Positions 36,101-48,680 of a DNA stretch of 64,000 nt are shown piece after piece. Every line of letters starts with the position of its first letter. The first letter of the stretch is position 1. Source of the stretch: Hypericum androsaemum. Lineage: Eukaryota; Streptophyta; Magnoliopsida; Malpighiales; Hypericaceae. The DNA is taken from the NCBI GenBank assembly GCA_963995505.1, contig OZ023184.1, forward strand, positions 5,022,001 through 5,086,000, written 5' to 3'. The notes under the pieces were generated by a model. That model was not told where the DNA came from. It saw nothing but the letters and a program-made list of their open reading frames with translations, and did not search any database. The position numbers were made by a program, and so were the translations under genes.

Positions 36101-36763
36101 AACCAAGTTGGAAATCAAGGAGTCTCGTTTATATGATTCATTATAAGTATGTTCACAAGTCTAAATGCTATACATCTATGGTCCTGTCGTGTTTACTGCA
36201 ATTTCTGACAAAATTTCTCTGCTCGAAGGTACAAAGTGTTCATAAATCCAAGTGTCAGTGATGTGCTTTGCACAGCTACGGCTGAAGCGCTTGCTATGGG
36301 AAAGTTTGTGGTGTGTGCAGACCACCCATCAAACGAGTTCTTCAGGTCATTTCCCAACTGCCTGACTTACAAGACATCTGAAGATTTTGTTGCAAAAGTG
36401 AAAGAAGCTATGGAAAATGACCCTCAACCCCTTACCCCTGAGCAAAGTTACAATCTCTCGTGGGAAGCCGCCACCCAGAGGTTCTTGCAATACTCGGAGC
36501 TCGACAAGATCCTAAACAGTCGAAAAGATGACTTAAAGCTGAAGACGGCCAACGGAATGAGCATCGTCAAAGCGGCTTCAATGCCCAACCTATCGGACAT
36601 TGTCGACGGCGGGTTAGCATTCGCCCATTACTGTCTTACTGGCAACGAAGTCCTTCGACTCTGCACCGGAGCAATTCCGGGGACACGGGACTACGACAAG
36701 CAGCACTGCAAGGATCTTAACCTCCTGCCTCCACAGGTAGAGAACCCCATCTATGGCTGGTAA
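33111..36763 (+). CDS. DGD1: Digalactosyldiacylglycerol synthase 1, chloroplastic
   Basis: Galactosyltransferase of the chloroplast outer envelope that transfers galactose from UDP-galactose to MGDG to make DGDG, a main thylakoid lipid. Seven exons: 33111-33707, 33957-33986, 34292-34379, 34644-35128, 35230-35496, 35630-35979, 36229-36763; all GT-AG and in phase, 783 aa (Arabidopsis DGD1 is 808). The N-terminal extension (about 1-290: [40 protein letters not shown]) is special to DGD1 and absent from DGD2. The GT-B catalytic part starts at [20 protein letters not shown] and holds [16 protein letters not shown] and [19 protein letters not shown]; a D-x7-E stands where GT4 enzymes usually have E-x7-E. 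ATG chosen because it opens the conserved MERG start after the CT-rich leader. Confidence 0.97.
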
Positions 36764-37450
36764 TCGACATCGACCCTTGTACTGGCTTGTGTATACCATG
36801 TCTTTGTAGTCAGCACTAGGGAGCGTGTAGGCAAGATAGTTTTAAGTGTATTTGTTGCTGGAGCCTAAGTCGACGTCTAAATTTTCTCTCTCCTTGATTA
36901 TAACATAGATTATAGATAGCAATGTAACGTGTAACTAAATTATAATATTTAATTCCATCGGGAACAACAAATAAGAAGTATTAATATTTGCCAAAAAGAA
37001 GGCAGCCGACGACCAAAATCAATCGGATTGCTGCGTTTTTGCTTCACAATTTTTCGGGTATGAAATTATGTCACCAATTTGATCAGAAAATTGTTGGAGT
37101 TGACACTAGAGACTATGGAGTTAACATTAGAACTAATTAGCTAGAGATTTATCTTAAATGTTAATCACTGAACAAATACCGATGACCATCTCTAGCAATT
37201 TTGTAAAAAATATTTCCACGTCACAGTTCCAGCCAACTCCAAATATCAAAGCGAAAAGATTTTTATTTCTTTTCCCCAATGGTGACTTCCTCTTTTCTTT
37301 CGCTGCACAATTCCCAGAAGTGAGTCTCGAATGTTGTTCGAGTAGTTTTTTTCTTCTCTGACTCGGTTTTATTCGCGAAGAATTAGCTAATTCAAATTGA
37401 ATATAATCAAAATTAATAAACAAAGAAAATTGTTTGAAGGTATTTGTTTG
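36764..37450. other. DGD1 3' flank
   Basis: Probable DGD1 3' UTR followed by AT-rich spacer. No other feature recognised. Confidence 0.4.
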
Positions 37451-37454
37451 CTTG

Positions 37455-37739
37455 TGTTAGGAATTCAGCAATTAGAGAACAAAACGCGCAAAGAACACGG
37501 ACGCAAAAGATAGCGTGGATCGGCCTAATGCCTACGTCCACTGAGAGAAAGTAGAATTTTTATTGATGAGTTTTCGAGCCACAAAGCCATACAAAAAACC
37601 TAGGGTAACATGTCTTTATATAGATACAAATTCTTGGTGTACAAGTAACTTATCTAGGGTCAGATTAGGAGTCCAAAACCTAGTCAGAATAGAAATAGAA
37701 ATATGAAATAAATATTTCCTATTTTTCGCCATACCAACA
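37455..37739 (-). mobile_element. Solo LTR of a copia family (also at 58118-60082)
   Basis: 285 bp. On the minus strand it starts TGTTGGTATGG and ends GAATTCCTAACA. Flanking GCTTG (37450-37454) and GCGTG (37740-37744) match at 4 of 5. It shares long blocks with 58118-58400 and 59805-60082, for example GCCACAAAGCCATACAAAA and GTAACATGTCTTTATATAGA. No internal region, so it arose by LTR-LTR recombination. Confidence 0.88.
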
Positions 37740-38443
37740 GCGTGAAAGCTATTATACAGTTATTATCTTTCTGATTGAATATTATATAGTTTCTATGTCA
37801 AGAAGATCCAGCTTGATTCTCCATCTTACTGTCAATTTGCGGGCCAAAGAGTGGCTTTTTTGGTCGCGGAGTATCTCTTCCTTGCTGGCCAGGACTTCCT
37901 GCTCTTCTTAGATACTCTTACATGTAATTGATTCCACCTGTAATATTGTGCTCTCTGGAGCGAAGATGTATTTTTGTTATGGTGTGGTTGTCTTCATAGA
38001 TTAACACGGATATTTTTTTAATAGAACATAATTATTTATTTAAAAAAATCCAGCTTGATTCCATGCTTAGATTGAGTGACGTGGGAGCCACTAGCTAGTT
38101 CAAGCATGAGCTTTATACATAAAAAATGACGCAATGAGTACGGGAGTTGCTTGTCGTCTGCAAATTTATTGCATCTCCACTTTAGTACGCGGAATTGGCC
38201 TCATCCCACCCATCTTTGCTTGCCAACTCGAAGTTTGATAGTTTTCTTTTGCTTTTTTGTTGTGTTAATATTGTTGAATATATGTTGTGCTTGTAAATGT
38301 TAAAATCTATTTTACTAACTGAAATTCTACTACTTTATGGTTCTAAATTCTACGAATTTTACTTGACTAATAATTATGTTCACTCGCTAGTCTAATTGGT
38401 AGAGCTATCTCGCGTGTTATGTCACGTCATTAATTTTATGAGC
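37740..38443. other. Spacer, no gene recognised
   Basis: AT-rich sequence between two solo LTRs; nothing recognised. Confidence 0.35.
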
Positions 38444-38899
38444 GTATCTGTTGAGGTATAAAAATAATTTCGACATTGTCAATATATTTTGAGGTATCCG
38501 GTGTGGTCGCAAGGTAATCGGGTGACCGGTTGACCGGTGACCGATGTGGTCTGAAAGTGATAGGTGGGTGGTGTTGTCTCAAAGCAATCACTTCCGGTTT
38601 TGAGTTGGAAAGAGGTTGTCGATGGTCTTCCCCTCTATCGAGTCCGAAGATGATCTTACTTGGTCGAAACCGGTGATGATAGACGGCTTCCAAGACCAAA
38701 GCTCCCGGTTCGGTTAGCTTCTCGCCTCCCTGGGTAACGCTCCTCAGTAAAATGCTCATAACTTTCTATCTGTAGATCAAAATGAGACAATTCAAGTTTT
38801 TATGGAAAGCTAAGACGTGGATATACAACTCTTTAGTTTATAACATTTTCTGATTCGGAGCAGAAGGAGGTCAAAATATAGTTTAACGCGGATATTTAC

Positions 38900-39310
38900 T
38901 CTGAGTTCGAAGGTGGACGCCCCATCCGTGAAGTCCGAGTGGGTGTCCCATCCTTGAAGTCTGAGTGGGCGCCCCATCCTTGAAGTCCGAGTGGATGTCC
39001 TATCTCCAAAGTCATCTGGGATGTCCGGGTTGTACCCTCGAAGTTGGATGTCCGGGTGAACGCGAGCTCTTCGGCCCGTGAGGTCGATTTGTCCGGGTTG
39101 GACACTTCAGTCAGTGAAGTCGATATGTTCGAGTTGGGCACTTCGGTACATGAAGTCGATATGTCCGGATTGGGCACTTCGGTACGTGAAGTCGATATAT
39201 CTGGGTAAGGTGCCTTGATTTGTGAAGTGATATGTCCGGGTTGGACGCTTCGTCTTGTGAGGTCGATATGTCCGAGTTGGGCACCTCGGACTGCTAAGTA
39301 GGATGTCCGA
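38900..39310. repeat. Degenerate ~30-bp tandem repeats inside the solo LTR
   Basis: Two blocks. 38910-39000 repeats a roughly 31-bp unit around TGAAGTC(C/T)GAGTGG. 39080-39300 repeats a roughly 30-bp unit around GAAGTCGATATGTCCG and TTGG(G/A)CACTTCG, at least six times. Confidence 0.8.
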
Positions 39311-39459
39311 GTTGGACCACTCGGCCCACTTGAAGTGGCCGTTTAAGTATGCGTTGGACTTTAAGGCGGTAAGGCCCATTTCGAGTTGAAGGTGGTAAAG
39401 CCCGCCTCTTGCTCCATGCTTGTAGGTGGGAAGATGATTCCGGGTTCCAAGCGAGAAGC

Positions 39460-39755
39460 CTATGGCAAGAGGCCGAGTGACGCTTTGGCCGAGTGGCAAA
39501 AGGCCTATTGTGAGAGGCCGAGTGGCGAGAGGCCGAGTGAGAGGCATACGGCGAGAGGCCGAGTGGCAAGAGGCCGAGTGGCGAGAGGCCGAGTGAGAGG
39601 CCTACGGCAAGAGGCTGAGCGAGAGGCCGAGTGGCGAAAGGCCAAGCGAGAGGCCGAGTGAGAGGCCTACGGCGAGAGGCCGAGCGGGAAACCTAAGATG
39701 GGAAGCCGAAGACGAGCGAGGAGCCTAAGGCGAGAAGCCGAAGGTGAGAAGCCAA
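39460..39755. repeat. Short tandem repeats (GAGAGGCCGAGTGGC type) inside the solo LTR
   Basis: About fifteen head-to-tail variants of a 14-16-bp unit GCGAGAGGCCGAGTG with phase changes and partial units. Confidence 0.85.
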
Positions 39756-40432
39756 CTTAGACCCGAGCGGGAAGCTCATTTGACCTTTGTAGGCGGGAAG
39801 GCGATTCCGAGAATAGGTCCACTTTGGTTGAGGAGGCCGTTAGCTTGAGCCCATTTTGAGATTCACTTTGGGCCTGACGAGATGTCCGTCTTGGGCGATG
39901 ATGGACTTGAGTCAAGATTTTGCGTGGAAGATTCGAGAAGGTCAAGAAGATTTTTATTTTCCTAACTTGAGCCGAGATTCTCAATATTTGGCAAGACTTG
40001 GTAAGTTCCTCTTTAGGCCGCGATTGCTTGGTCGTCACATTTTGAAAGCTTCCTATTCGAGGACGGGATCTGCTCATTTAAGGAAGACGGCTTGTACTGA
40101 GTCGAGAGGATCCCGTCATATTAGGAACAAATAACTTGAAGCGGATCTCTCGAGATTGAGACTTGGAGTCGAAGGTTTTGGAGGCAGTTTAGGATTTCCT
40201 ATTCTGAAGACGCGGAGGTTAGGTCAAGGCACTCTATATAAGGAGGGCTCGGGCGAGAGAACGGACATCAATATCAACAAACACAACAACAAACTACTCT
40301 TCTATCTTTATCGTTTTTCCTTAGTTCGTAGCCTAGCATAGCCAATAGCCTAGCATAGCTTTAGACCGACCTTAGGACGACCACTCTGAATCCGTCTCGG
40401 GTTACTTGTTCTCTTTTCCCCGCAACAGTATC

Positions 40433-42220
40433 ATTATACGTTATTTATTTTATTAGTGTGACATATTGTTGGCCCTCAATTTTGTTACCATCAATCTCTT
40501 CCCATTCCATATTTGAATTCTAATGCTATTGAATTTGTTAGTTTTCTCACAAAAATAGTGATGTGAGATGCTAGACAGATATAGTTAGTGATGAGGCATG
40601 AAACATATATAACATTAATGTCACGACATAACATTCGTGATAGAACAAGTAACAACGTTAATGAGTGCCACTCGGTTGTCATAAAACCATAGTTAGCTTG
40701 CTAAAGAATTTAAAACTACAAGGTAGTAATGTGTCAAACTACTAGGGTTAACGAGTGTCACTTGTTATCGATAGTGACGTGACAATATCATTTTTTTAAT
40801 ATGTAAAATGTTACTACCTATCAAAAGGCTACGCCAATGTGCACAAGTGTGCTACACCTCTCGTCTCGTTAAACACTATAATTCTCTAAAAAATGGCTAG
40901 AGAATTGGACTGTTTAAATAACATACGCTAACTTTGAGAAATTTTGAGGTATCCTCATCCTGTAAAAAAAATAATTTTTCTGCTATAATCTTATTCTCCG
41001 TATGAGAGTTCTCATCTGCTTTGTCCAACCTCTGCCGGAGACAATATATCAGATTTTTTCATTTTCTGCTAAACTCAATCATATAAACTGATAAAATTTT
41101 CAGATAAGCTTCTAGTTTGATGATTATAGTAAATGGCAGAGATTGAACTCTTAAGGGAGTCTTTGTCTCTTTTCCCCTCACGTCCTCGTTACTACCTAAG
41201 CCAGCTCTTAGGAGAAAGTTTTTCTTTTCTTGTTGAATTTCCCAGTTTTAGGTACCCGCAAGAAAACGACAAGAAACTTTATGCAAGTTTTTCTTGGTGT
41301 ATTTATTTAGAATTTGTCAATTTTGCGTACTGGCATAAAATCCAATACAAGCATGAAATTAGGAAGTTGAAACGGAAAGACGTGGGGGAGATGGCGTTTA
41401 TATTTTCTCTAGGGCTATTCTCGTGGCATTATATACTATATAGTAAACATCATTCACGAGGCCTGATGAATGAGCCAGAAGCAATCAAAAGTTTCTGATC
41501 CATTTCATTTTTTACGATGTACAGAAATGATTACAATGTCTAATTTTATCTCGGAGATTAGTAATCAAAACTTACTTTTGTTTTTATAATCGAATAGTTA
41601 AATTGCCAATTTGTTATATACATTGTAAAACCATTAGGAAAGTATACTTGTTTGGATTCTTTTAGATGTAACTTCTACGGTGGAATGAATTGAAATATCT
41701 ACTTATAAAAAATATCTCTTTAATGGCTTTATTTTGATTGCCAATTCATATGCATGGTCGCCCACTACAAAGGTTATACTTAAGGAGGACAAATACAATC
41801 AAGAGTTTTCCATTCATTTTATTTTCCTTCGTGTTCAAGAAAAAATCTATTCTTAAAGATAAATATTGTATTAACTCCTAAAAATATTACATCAAAAAAT
41901 TTATTTATTTTGTGCATTTAGTCATTTATGTGATTCCGGCAACCTCGTGTTACATTTCTTATGTAATTAGTATAACATTTTCTTCTATTCGACTCTTTGA
42001 AATGTGTAATCTTTTGGAGGTCGAGTGCTACATTTTGCACTTGAAATGTGAAAGTAAATTTATTAATCACATCTTGAAAAATAAGTGCATATTTCATCAA
42101 TATCATGGTCATGGGCAACCATTAATTATATGATAACAACATAGTTATTTACACCATTAATTTTATGATCCTACCAGTCAATATTCCCCCAAGTTTCTCC
42201 CTATTTCTCCAACGTTAACC
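40433..42220. other. Spacer upstream of the ALMT 3' end, no gene recognised
   Basis: Contains a plus-strand open frame of 121 codons at 41133-41498 without a recognisable domain. The right edge should hold the ALMT 3' UTR. Nothing else recognised. Confidence 0.35.
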
Positions 42221-45065
42221 CTATCTTTTTGCTGTTCCTTTATCGATTTCAACAACAATAACATGATCATGACCATCTTCTTCTACAATCGGCTTCAAAT
42301 GTACAAGTAATTGTGATTTCTTCGGTGTCTGGACAGTGTCACCATCCTTGAAATGGGCCAATTCCGAGAGCTCTTGCACCGATTCCTTTAGCTTCTCTAC
42401 GCAGTGGACGATCTCGATTAAAATTGAAGCCACTGTCGCCGCCGGGACAACTGCTAGTAGGTCCGCGGCGACGAGTGGACAAGTCTTGAGAGATGATTTC
42501 AGGTCCTTAATTGCAATTTTTGAGTTCTCTACGTGGCAATTGGCACATACAGAATTCTTGGTCATGGTCTTCATGGACGTGGCTAGTGATTTTAGTGCCT
42601 TGCTTGATTCCTCGCACATGATCTTGCATGATTCTTGAATTCTGATCTCAAATTCTATACGGCATCCCTACATTATCATTGAAACGTTGTTACAAACAAT
42701 TATATCCAATGTACTGAATAATTCAGGTTTTAAAGTCGGACTACAAACACCGACACAATTCTTGGATTTGTGGGTGCTTAGGAAAAAGACATGAGATGGA
42801 CGATTCTCCAATGTTGTGCAATCCATTTATATACACCAAAAGTTTAAAATTATATAATTGTTTTCTATAAGTAATTATTTAATTGTTAGGGGTTAGTCAT
42901 AACTCACCAATTGTTTGCATTTTTTGTTGGGTAGAAATTAATTAGAGTGATTAAAAAGAATTTAATCTTTTTCCCAAGTGTCAATATATATTTGGAGAAT
43001 GGTGAAGAATATCATTATTACTTGGAGGCTCGAGTTGATGTAGCCATTGAGAGCTTCAATTTGATAGGCACATTGCCGAGACAAAGAGCCGATTTTCAAG
43101 TATTGCTTCCATGGATGATTATAGCTAAAGCGACCGTGTCTGGGTTCCCACCTTGCTAGATTTGCCTGCATAATTCAGATGATGAACCTTCTAATGAGGA
43201 ATCTTCAAAAAACCTTCTAATTAGGTGTTATCCTCGACTCCGAACCCGAAATTCTCATCTCGTTATTTACCGCTTTGAGCCAGGCCTAGTAATTGAAAAT
43301 ATATTTTATGTTGATGTTTTTAGTAGAATGAATGATAATTACCAAAATTTCTTCGGTGGATTTTGAACCAAGCACACTCTTGTAATCTTGAAGAGATGAA
43401 CTCTGGTCACTAGAGATGCCAGTAAATTCCCCATATTGACTCCCAACACCTGCCAGTGCATAAATGTATGCTCATTGATCAAATAAAAATTCAATTTCTA
43501 TGGAAAAACAAATACCAATCTGACTCGAACCAATAAAAATTAGACTCTACGAGAAATTGAGAAAAAAAGCACGCAATTGACCTATTTCTTGCGTTACCAA
43601 TTAAAGTATGTTTAGCTTATATATGGCTTTTCCTTATACTCAGCTCGAATATGGATTAGTCGGTCTAACTTACATATAAAAAAAAGCAGAAGCTGGCACT
43701 CACATTCAAGGTAATTTGCAAGTTTTTCAACATTGGAAGCCACCAATTTATGCAGATCTTCACCAGCCCACACAGGAAAAGTAGCAATAGAAACAAGAAC
43801 ACAAGTTGCTCCACCGATGAGTATCGTCAATAGCCTTTGATGGGCAAGCACCAAGAGCTCTTCTATTCGATAGCCCGAAAGCGATACCAAGCTGAACGTT
43901 AGTATGAACACCAACACTCCATAGTCGTATCTTGCTTTCACTTGTGGGACGAATCTCGTGAAGGTAAATATTGTAGCTGCATGAAACCAATCGGGTAATT
44001 GTTAAAAAAGGTCTAGGGGTTGAATGGAATGGAGAAGTCAAGACAACCATCAGGGGTAACTCGTGAGGCGACAAAATTGGCGCTGGATTAAGATAATCCC
44101 TATCTAATTAGCGTTATTTTTAGATAGGTTGTTATCTTTTGTTTATTAGGAAACATGTGTAACAAATAGTAAGTTTAATTATTTAGTATTTTGAAGATTA
44201 TTATTTTGAATAAATAAAATTATACTTGTTCAATTTTTTTATTAAAAGACTACAATGAGAAAATTACATTAACGTAATACTTTTTTATGCAAATTGCGTA
44301 TTTTACTAATTCCCATATGAGTTTGTAAAGGCTTATAGTAATTTATGAATACATGCTTAAGACAATTAGCATAGATTTTTTACACCAATAAATAAGTGTA
44401 CTGCACTCACAATTGTGATCGATGTGATAATCTGAACGAAAATTTATTACTGAAATTGAAGTGTCAAACTCAAATATCATAATTTGGGTAGAGTATCATA
44501 AAATGAATAATTCAATTTATGATGGAGGTGACCATATTTGTAGAGCTCACCTAAAAGGAATACAATGATTCCAAGAACAATGGGCTCCCCTGTATCTCCA
44601 AATAGCCTAGCAAAATGCTGAGCTCCAACACCTAAACCACAAGCAGCCAATGTTGCAAATCCCCTGTTTAAACTTTTGCTCAAAGTCCCACCTAAGAACA
44701 CAAAAAACCCACGATTAATCTTCCACAATTATTTATTCCAAGTCCCAAAAAAATATAATTACTAAGTTAACAATAAACTTACCCACTGTAAACTCAAAGA
44801 CAACAACCACAGTCAAAACAGCCCACATCCCTGCAGCCCCAAAGCCATCATAGAGAGGCCTGGAATAGTACAAGAGGGACACCAAGGTTAGGGCTATTCC
44901 CACCTTAATGGAGTGAGTAATTCTTCTTGGGTCATCTTGCCCTAGCTTGATTATTCCATTAGCAACATTGGCTACCTTGGCCTTCAAGTTTCCTAGTAGG
45001 GTTTCTATCCATTCCCATGCAAGCTTTAGGACCTTCTCTTTGTGGGTAATTGGCTCTATCTCCAT
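42221..45065 (-). CDS. ALMT: Aluminum-activated malate transporter (ALMT) family anion channel
   Basis: Plant-specific anion channel for malate and other anions at the plasma membrane or tonoplast. Six exons on the minus strand: 45065-44783, 44691-44551, 43976-43704, 43449-43343, 43165-43022, 42667-42221; all GT-AG and in phase, 464 aa. The N-terminal half has about six membrane helices, with [37 protein letters not shown]-type loop and a [20 protein letters not shown] segment. The cytosolic half has the family WEP motif in [20 protein letters not shown] and [14 protein letters not shown]. The short C-terminus and exon layout fit a complete gene; the clade (and thus the membrane) cannot be fixed from this. 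The fourth exon begins with Cys where other family members usually have Gly. Confidence 0.95.
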
Positions 45066-45454
45066 GGTTGGATTCTTTAAGGATGGATTAGTTAATTCCT
45101 CCTATGTTGTTTGGTGGAGGATTTTTAAATTTTAATGACTCTTCTTCTTTTTTTAGGGGATTTTAATGTCTCTCCTCACTTGCCTTCTATTTGTATTTAT
45201 AATAGAAAAAAGGTGGGCGCATCCAACAGACAAAATATTTTTAAATTTTTTGGAGTTCCGACCTTTTTTGCAGATGGTTTTAGCGAGGAATGGGACCATT
45301 TAAAGTGTGGCTGACTAGGATTTTTGTTAATCTTTAGAGTTGAACGAGGATGAGAAGCTTGAGTGGTTGCTTTTGTTCTCTTTAAAAATGGGTAAATATT
45401 TAGAGGTCTTTGAATTTTTAAAAAAATTATAGATTGGGATGTGTCATTAGTTTT

Positions 45455-45600
45455 TTTCTTATAAGTAAAATTTTATTCTAATATAAGCATATTTACATTT
45501 TTAGGTGTTAAATGGTACACGTGATTGCAATTATAATCTCACTAAAATTCTACCGAAGTAAAAATCTATGAGAAACCCTCAGTAATAAAGAGCTAAAACT
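45455..45600. repeat. Dispersed repeat copy, related to 48530-48680
   Basis: Shares the opening ATAAGTAAAATTTTATT and later TCTCACTAAAATTCTAC with 48530-48680. Possibly the 3' end of a LINE-type element; no coding part is attached. Confidence 0.45.
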
Positions 45601-48529
45601 ATTTGAACACTGTAATACAACCCCCTAATACCAAAACTACACGTGATTGAATGCCGGAGAATCTCGACGTTGAAACCCGACTTTCTTCCACATTCGACCT
45701 TTTATCAATTTGTCATCATTGTTTTAATTCACGAATTTTCGGAAAAAATAAATTCCTTAGTTCCAATAATCATTTTTATCGAATACTTTTTGTTAACATA
45801 CCTGATTTATCTATGGTATTAAAAGGTGGCCCAAACAGGATTACGTGGTCTCCATGATATATTTTTCTAATGACTGATTTATCCCGTACATGTACGGAAG
45901 AAGGTGTTGCTTTCCACGTAGAAAAAGCGCCTCAATGGCATCATTTTGAGTTTAATCACGGTAATGCAAGGGAGAGTTTTAATTACGGACGTGGATCAGC
46001 TAAAAGGTCCTTATAAACATTATGAACCCTATCCCCACGATGCGAATCTAGGCTATATTAATTTTGATCCGGTCTAAAATATGTAATAAATTATGAGTTC
46101 ATTTTTATAGGTATCGTGTAGGATAAGGTATGATTTTTATTGCCTCATGCTCTCCCGTTACCATTTTACTCTGAGTATCATACCATAATTGGACCATTTT
46201 TATCTACTATATGTATTGACCGAGTAAACCTCGAGGTAAATATAATGTTGATTTTTCTTAATATTTCAAATTCAACATATCTTTAATGTTCAAATACTCG
46301 ATACATTACCAACGCAAGATGATAAGATAGTAACGGGTCGTTTCCCAGGAGTCGGTGACTCCGCCCCTGCGTCTAGAACCTCGAAGTTTAGGCCAACCCG
46401 CCTAAATTAAAAAACCAGACCCAAAAAAAAATACTCGATACATTCCGAAGAAAAATAATAACCGGCAACTCCCAGGCCAACTTTTACAATCACAACCGGC
46501 AACTCGCAGTAAGCTTCTGTTTTGCAATTTAGGACATCATCCCTTTTCGTTTATGCTCTTCTGATCCAAACTAAATTAGAGTATCGAAGTCACCGGTGAG
46601 TCGGACGTGAGTGTGACCCGATTGAAATTTTATTCTCAGTTGTTCATCAACTTCCCGCAAAACTAGAATCAATTTATTTGAAGATCATTTTCCGTATTGC
46701 TTTTTTAACTTTTCCGAATAACAAATTTGGTAAGATGATACAATAGAGGGACATTAATATTTTCCTTTTGTCACTCCATGAAATTCTTTTTCACCAAAAT
46801 ATGAGGAACCAAGTTGCATAGTCCTATGCGGATAAAGTAAACAACTTTATTGTAAAACCATAGACGAGGGGAACAGCCAAGCAAGCCATGATTCTCCATT
46901 CTATTTTTGGAAGTGTTTCTTTTTCCTGGTTCACTGAAGGCTTAGTTAGTGTTGGAATAGATAATGACAATATGTATTTTTTTTCTGGGGTTAATTAATT
47001 TATAATTGAAAAAATTATGATTGGGGGATTAATTTGATTTAGTACTGTAAAATATTTCATTTTTTAAGAATATAGATGCATATTTTATCCCGCAAAAGAT
47101 AAAGCAAAGAATACCAATAAGATGGATTAAAGAGAGAATTGTTTTAGGTTAAGTAAGAGGTCTTGATTTCAATTCATTCAAAATGCACTGATATTAAATA
47201 ATTGTTGTGAGAATTTTGTAAACATTCATTAGTCATATGTTCCTCAAATCTAGTCTCTAGATTAGTCAATCTAGTGGTTGTTGCGTAGAAAGGTGGGCTC
47301 ATCTTCCATTGATTATGTTGTTATCCAAAGAATAATTAAGATACTTGACCCAAATATTAAATTCTAAAAATAATCGCTAATTAACTTATTTTGCATGAAT
47401 TCACAAAGACAACTATGTTCGAATATTTGGTGATTTCTAGAAAAAAAATGTGCATACCATCGACAACTTATAGTTTTATCATCCATCGTAGGTGTTCGGG
47501 TATCGGGTGATTTCGAGAGAAAAAAATCACTTACCATTGGCAAGTTGTGCTTCCAACAACCAGCTGGCGGCAGCTATATCTCCACTTTGAATACCATCGG
47601 ATGGTCTAAAACCCAGAAAAAATGATGGCAGCCCAACTTTTCAGTTTTTGGAGATCTTCAAGATTGGATCGTGATTGTTAAGAGCCAAACATACTCTTAG
47701 TGCGAGACAGTAAGAACATATATTTCGAATATATGTGTTCATCCCTTCTCTCTCTCGATATTATTTCTTTGAGCAAGAATTAATTCCATATGCTTGTAGA
47801 TAGATTTTTGTGCTCTGTTTCTCTTTTAAAGTATTTATAGTACCGATATTCCTAGGCTCTTTTTATTGTATTGCTACCTTAATTCCCTTTAATTGGCAAA
47901 TGAAACAGAGGCCATCGATTAATTTGTTTAGGAATATGTTCCTATTCTGAAGAATATGTGTTTGAACCCAAACAACTATTGAGTAAAGTAGAATCAAACG
48001 ATAATATATTTAAATTTTCTTAGACAAAATTTTCAACTCGAATCTCATTAATTGATCATACGCAGATACGCTTGTGAGAATCGCTGCTATATATAAGAAC
48101 CGACCATATTCGATCATGAAACTATCATTTTTTATAAAAATAAATTTTTACACCAGATAATACCACCAGTTAGAGATTGAACAGTGTAGCTCCGTCAATT
48201 TCTCTTTATGCCTTCACATCGGCAATAAAACTATCGTTACTCGTGGATATACCAGTCCCAGCATATATCAAAAGAACAATTGGCAAACATTCACTTTTTG
48301 TGATCCAGGCCCGGGATAGCCCATTCTTACGGCCCTGGTCCATTTAATCACGATCACTGTACTCAGCCCAGGATGATTGGGTAATGGACCAGCAGTTCAT
48401 GCCACATTCTCGCTTTTTTCCTTCTTCCTTTTGCAACTCATTTTCGGATTGAGACTAAGTGGTATCTGTTCTTCTACTAGTCCGACATTTATACAATCAA
48501 AATGAAGAGCATTCCTGTAAGTTTTCGTC

Positions 48530-48680
48530 ATTTTTTGATAAGTAAAATTTTATTAATCAATATAAAATTTACAACTTATTTATATATAGTAAAAAAACTC
48601 CCTCATACAAGATTACAGCCATTAGTCTCATTAAAATCCTGAGACGTAAAACTCTACTAAAAAAAACTGTGCCATAGATA
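48530..48680. repeat. Dispersed repeat copy, related to 45455-45600
   Basis: Same block order as 45455-45600: GATAAGTAAAATTTTATT, then TCTCATTAAAATCCTGAG and AAACTCTACTAAA. Confidence 0.45.

Larger units (their letters stand above)
38449..40427 (+). mobile_element. Long solo LTR (1979 bp) with perfect target duplication
   Basis: Begins TGTTGAGG and ends CCCCGCAACA, flanked by GTATC on both sides (38444-38448 and 40428-40432). A TATA box (TATATAAG, about 40235-40242) near the right end gives the plus orientation; the region after it would be R/U5. The length and the internal tandem repeats suggest a Ty3/gypsy-type LTR, but no internal coding region remains to prove the superfamily. Confidence 0.85.

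Noticed and set aside
39460..39755. CRISPR-like short repeats
   Set aside because: Units are contiguous with no unique spacers and lie in a plant LTR; a minisatellite.
41133..41498. Plus-strand 121-codon open frame
   Set aside because: No recognisable domain, composition or neighbouring exons to support it; left as spacer.
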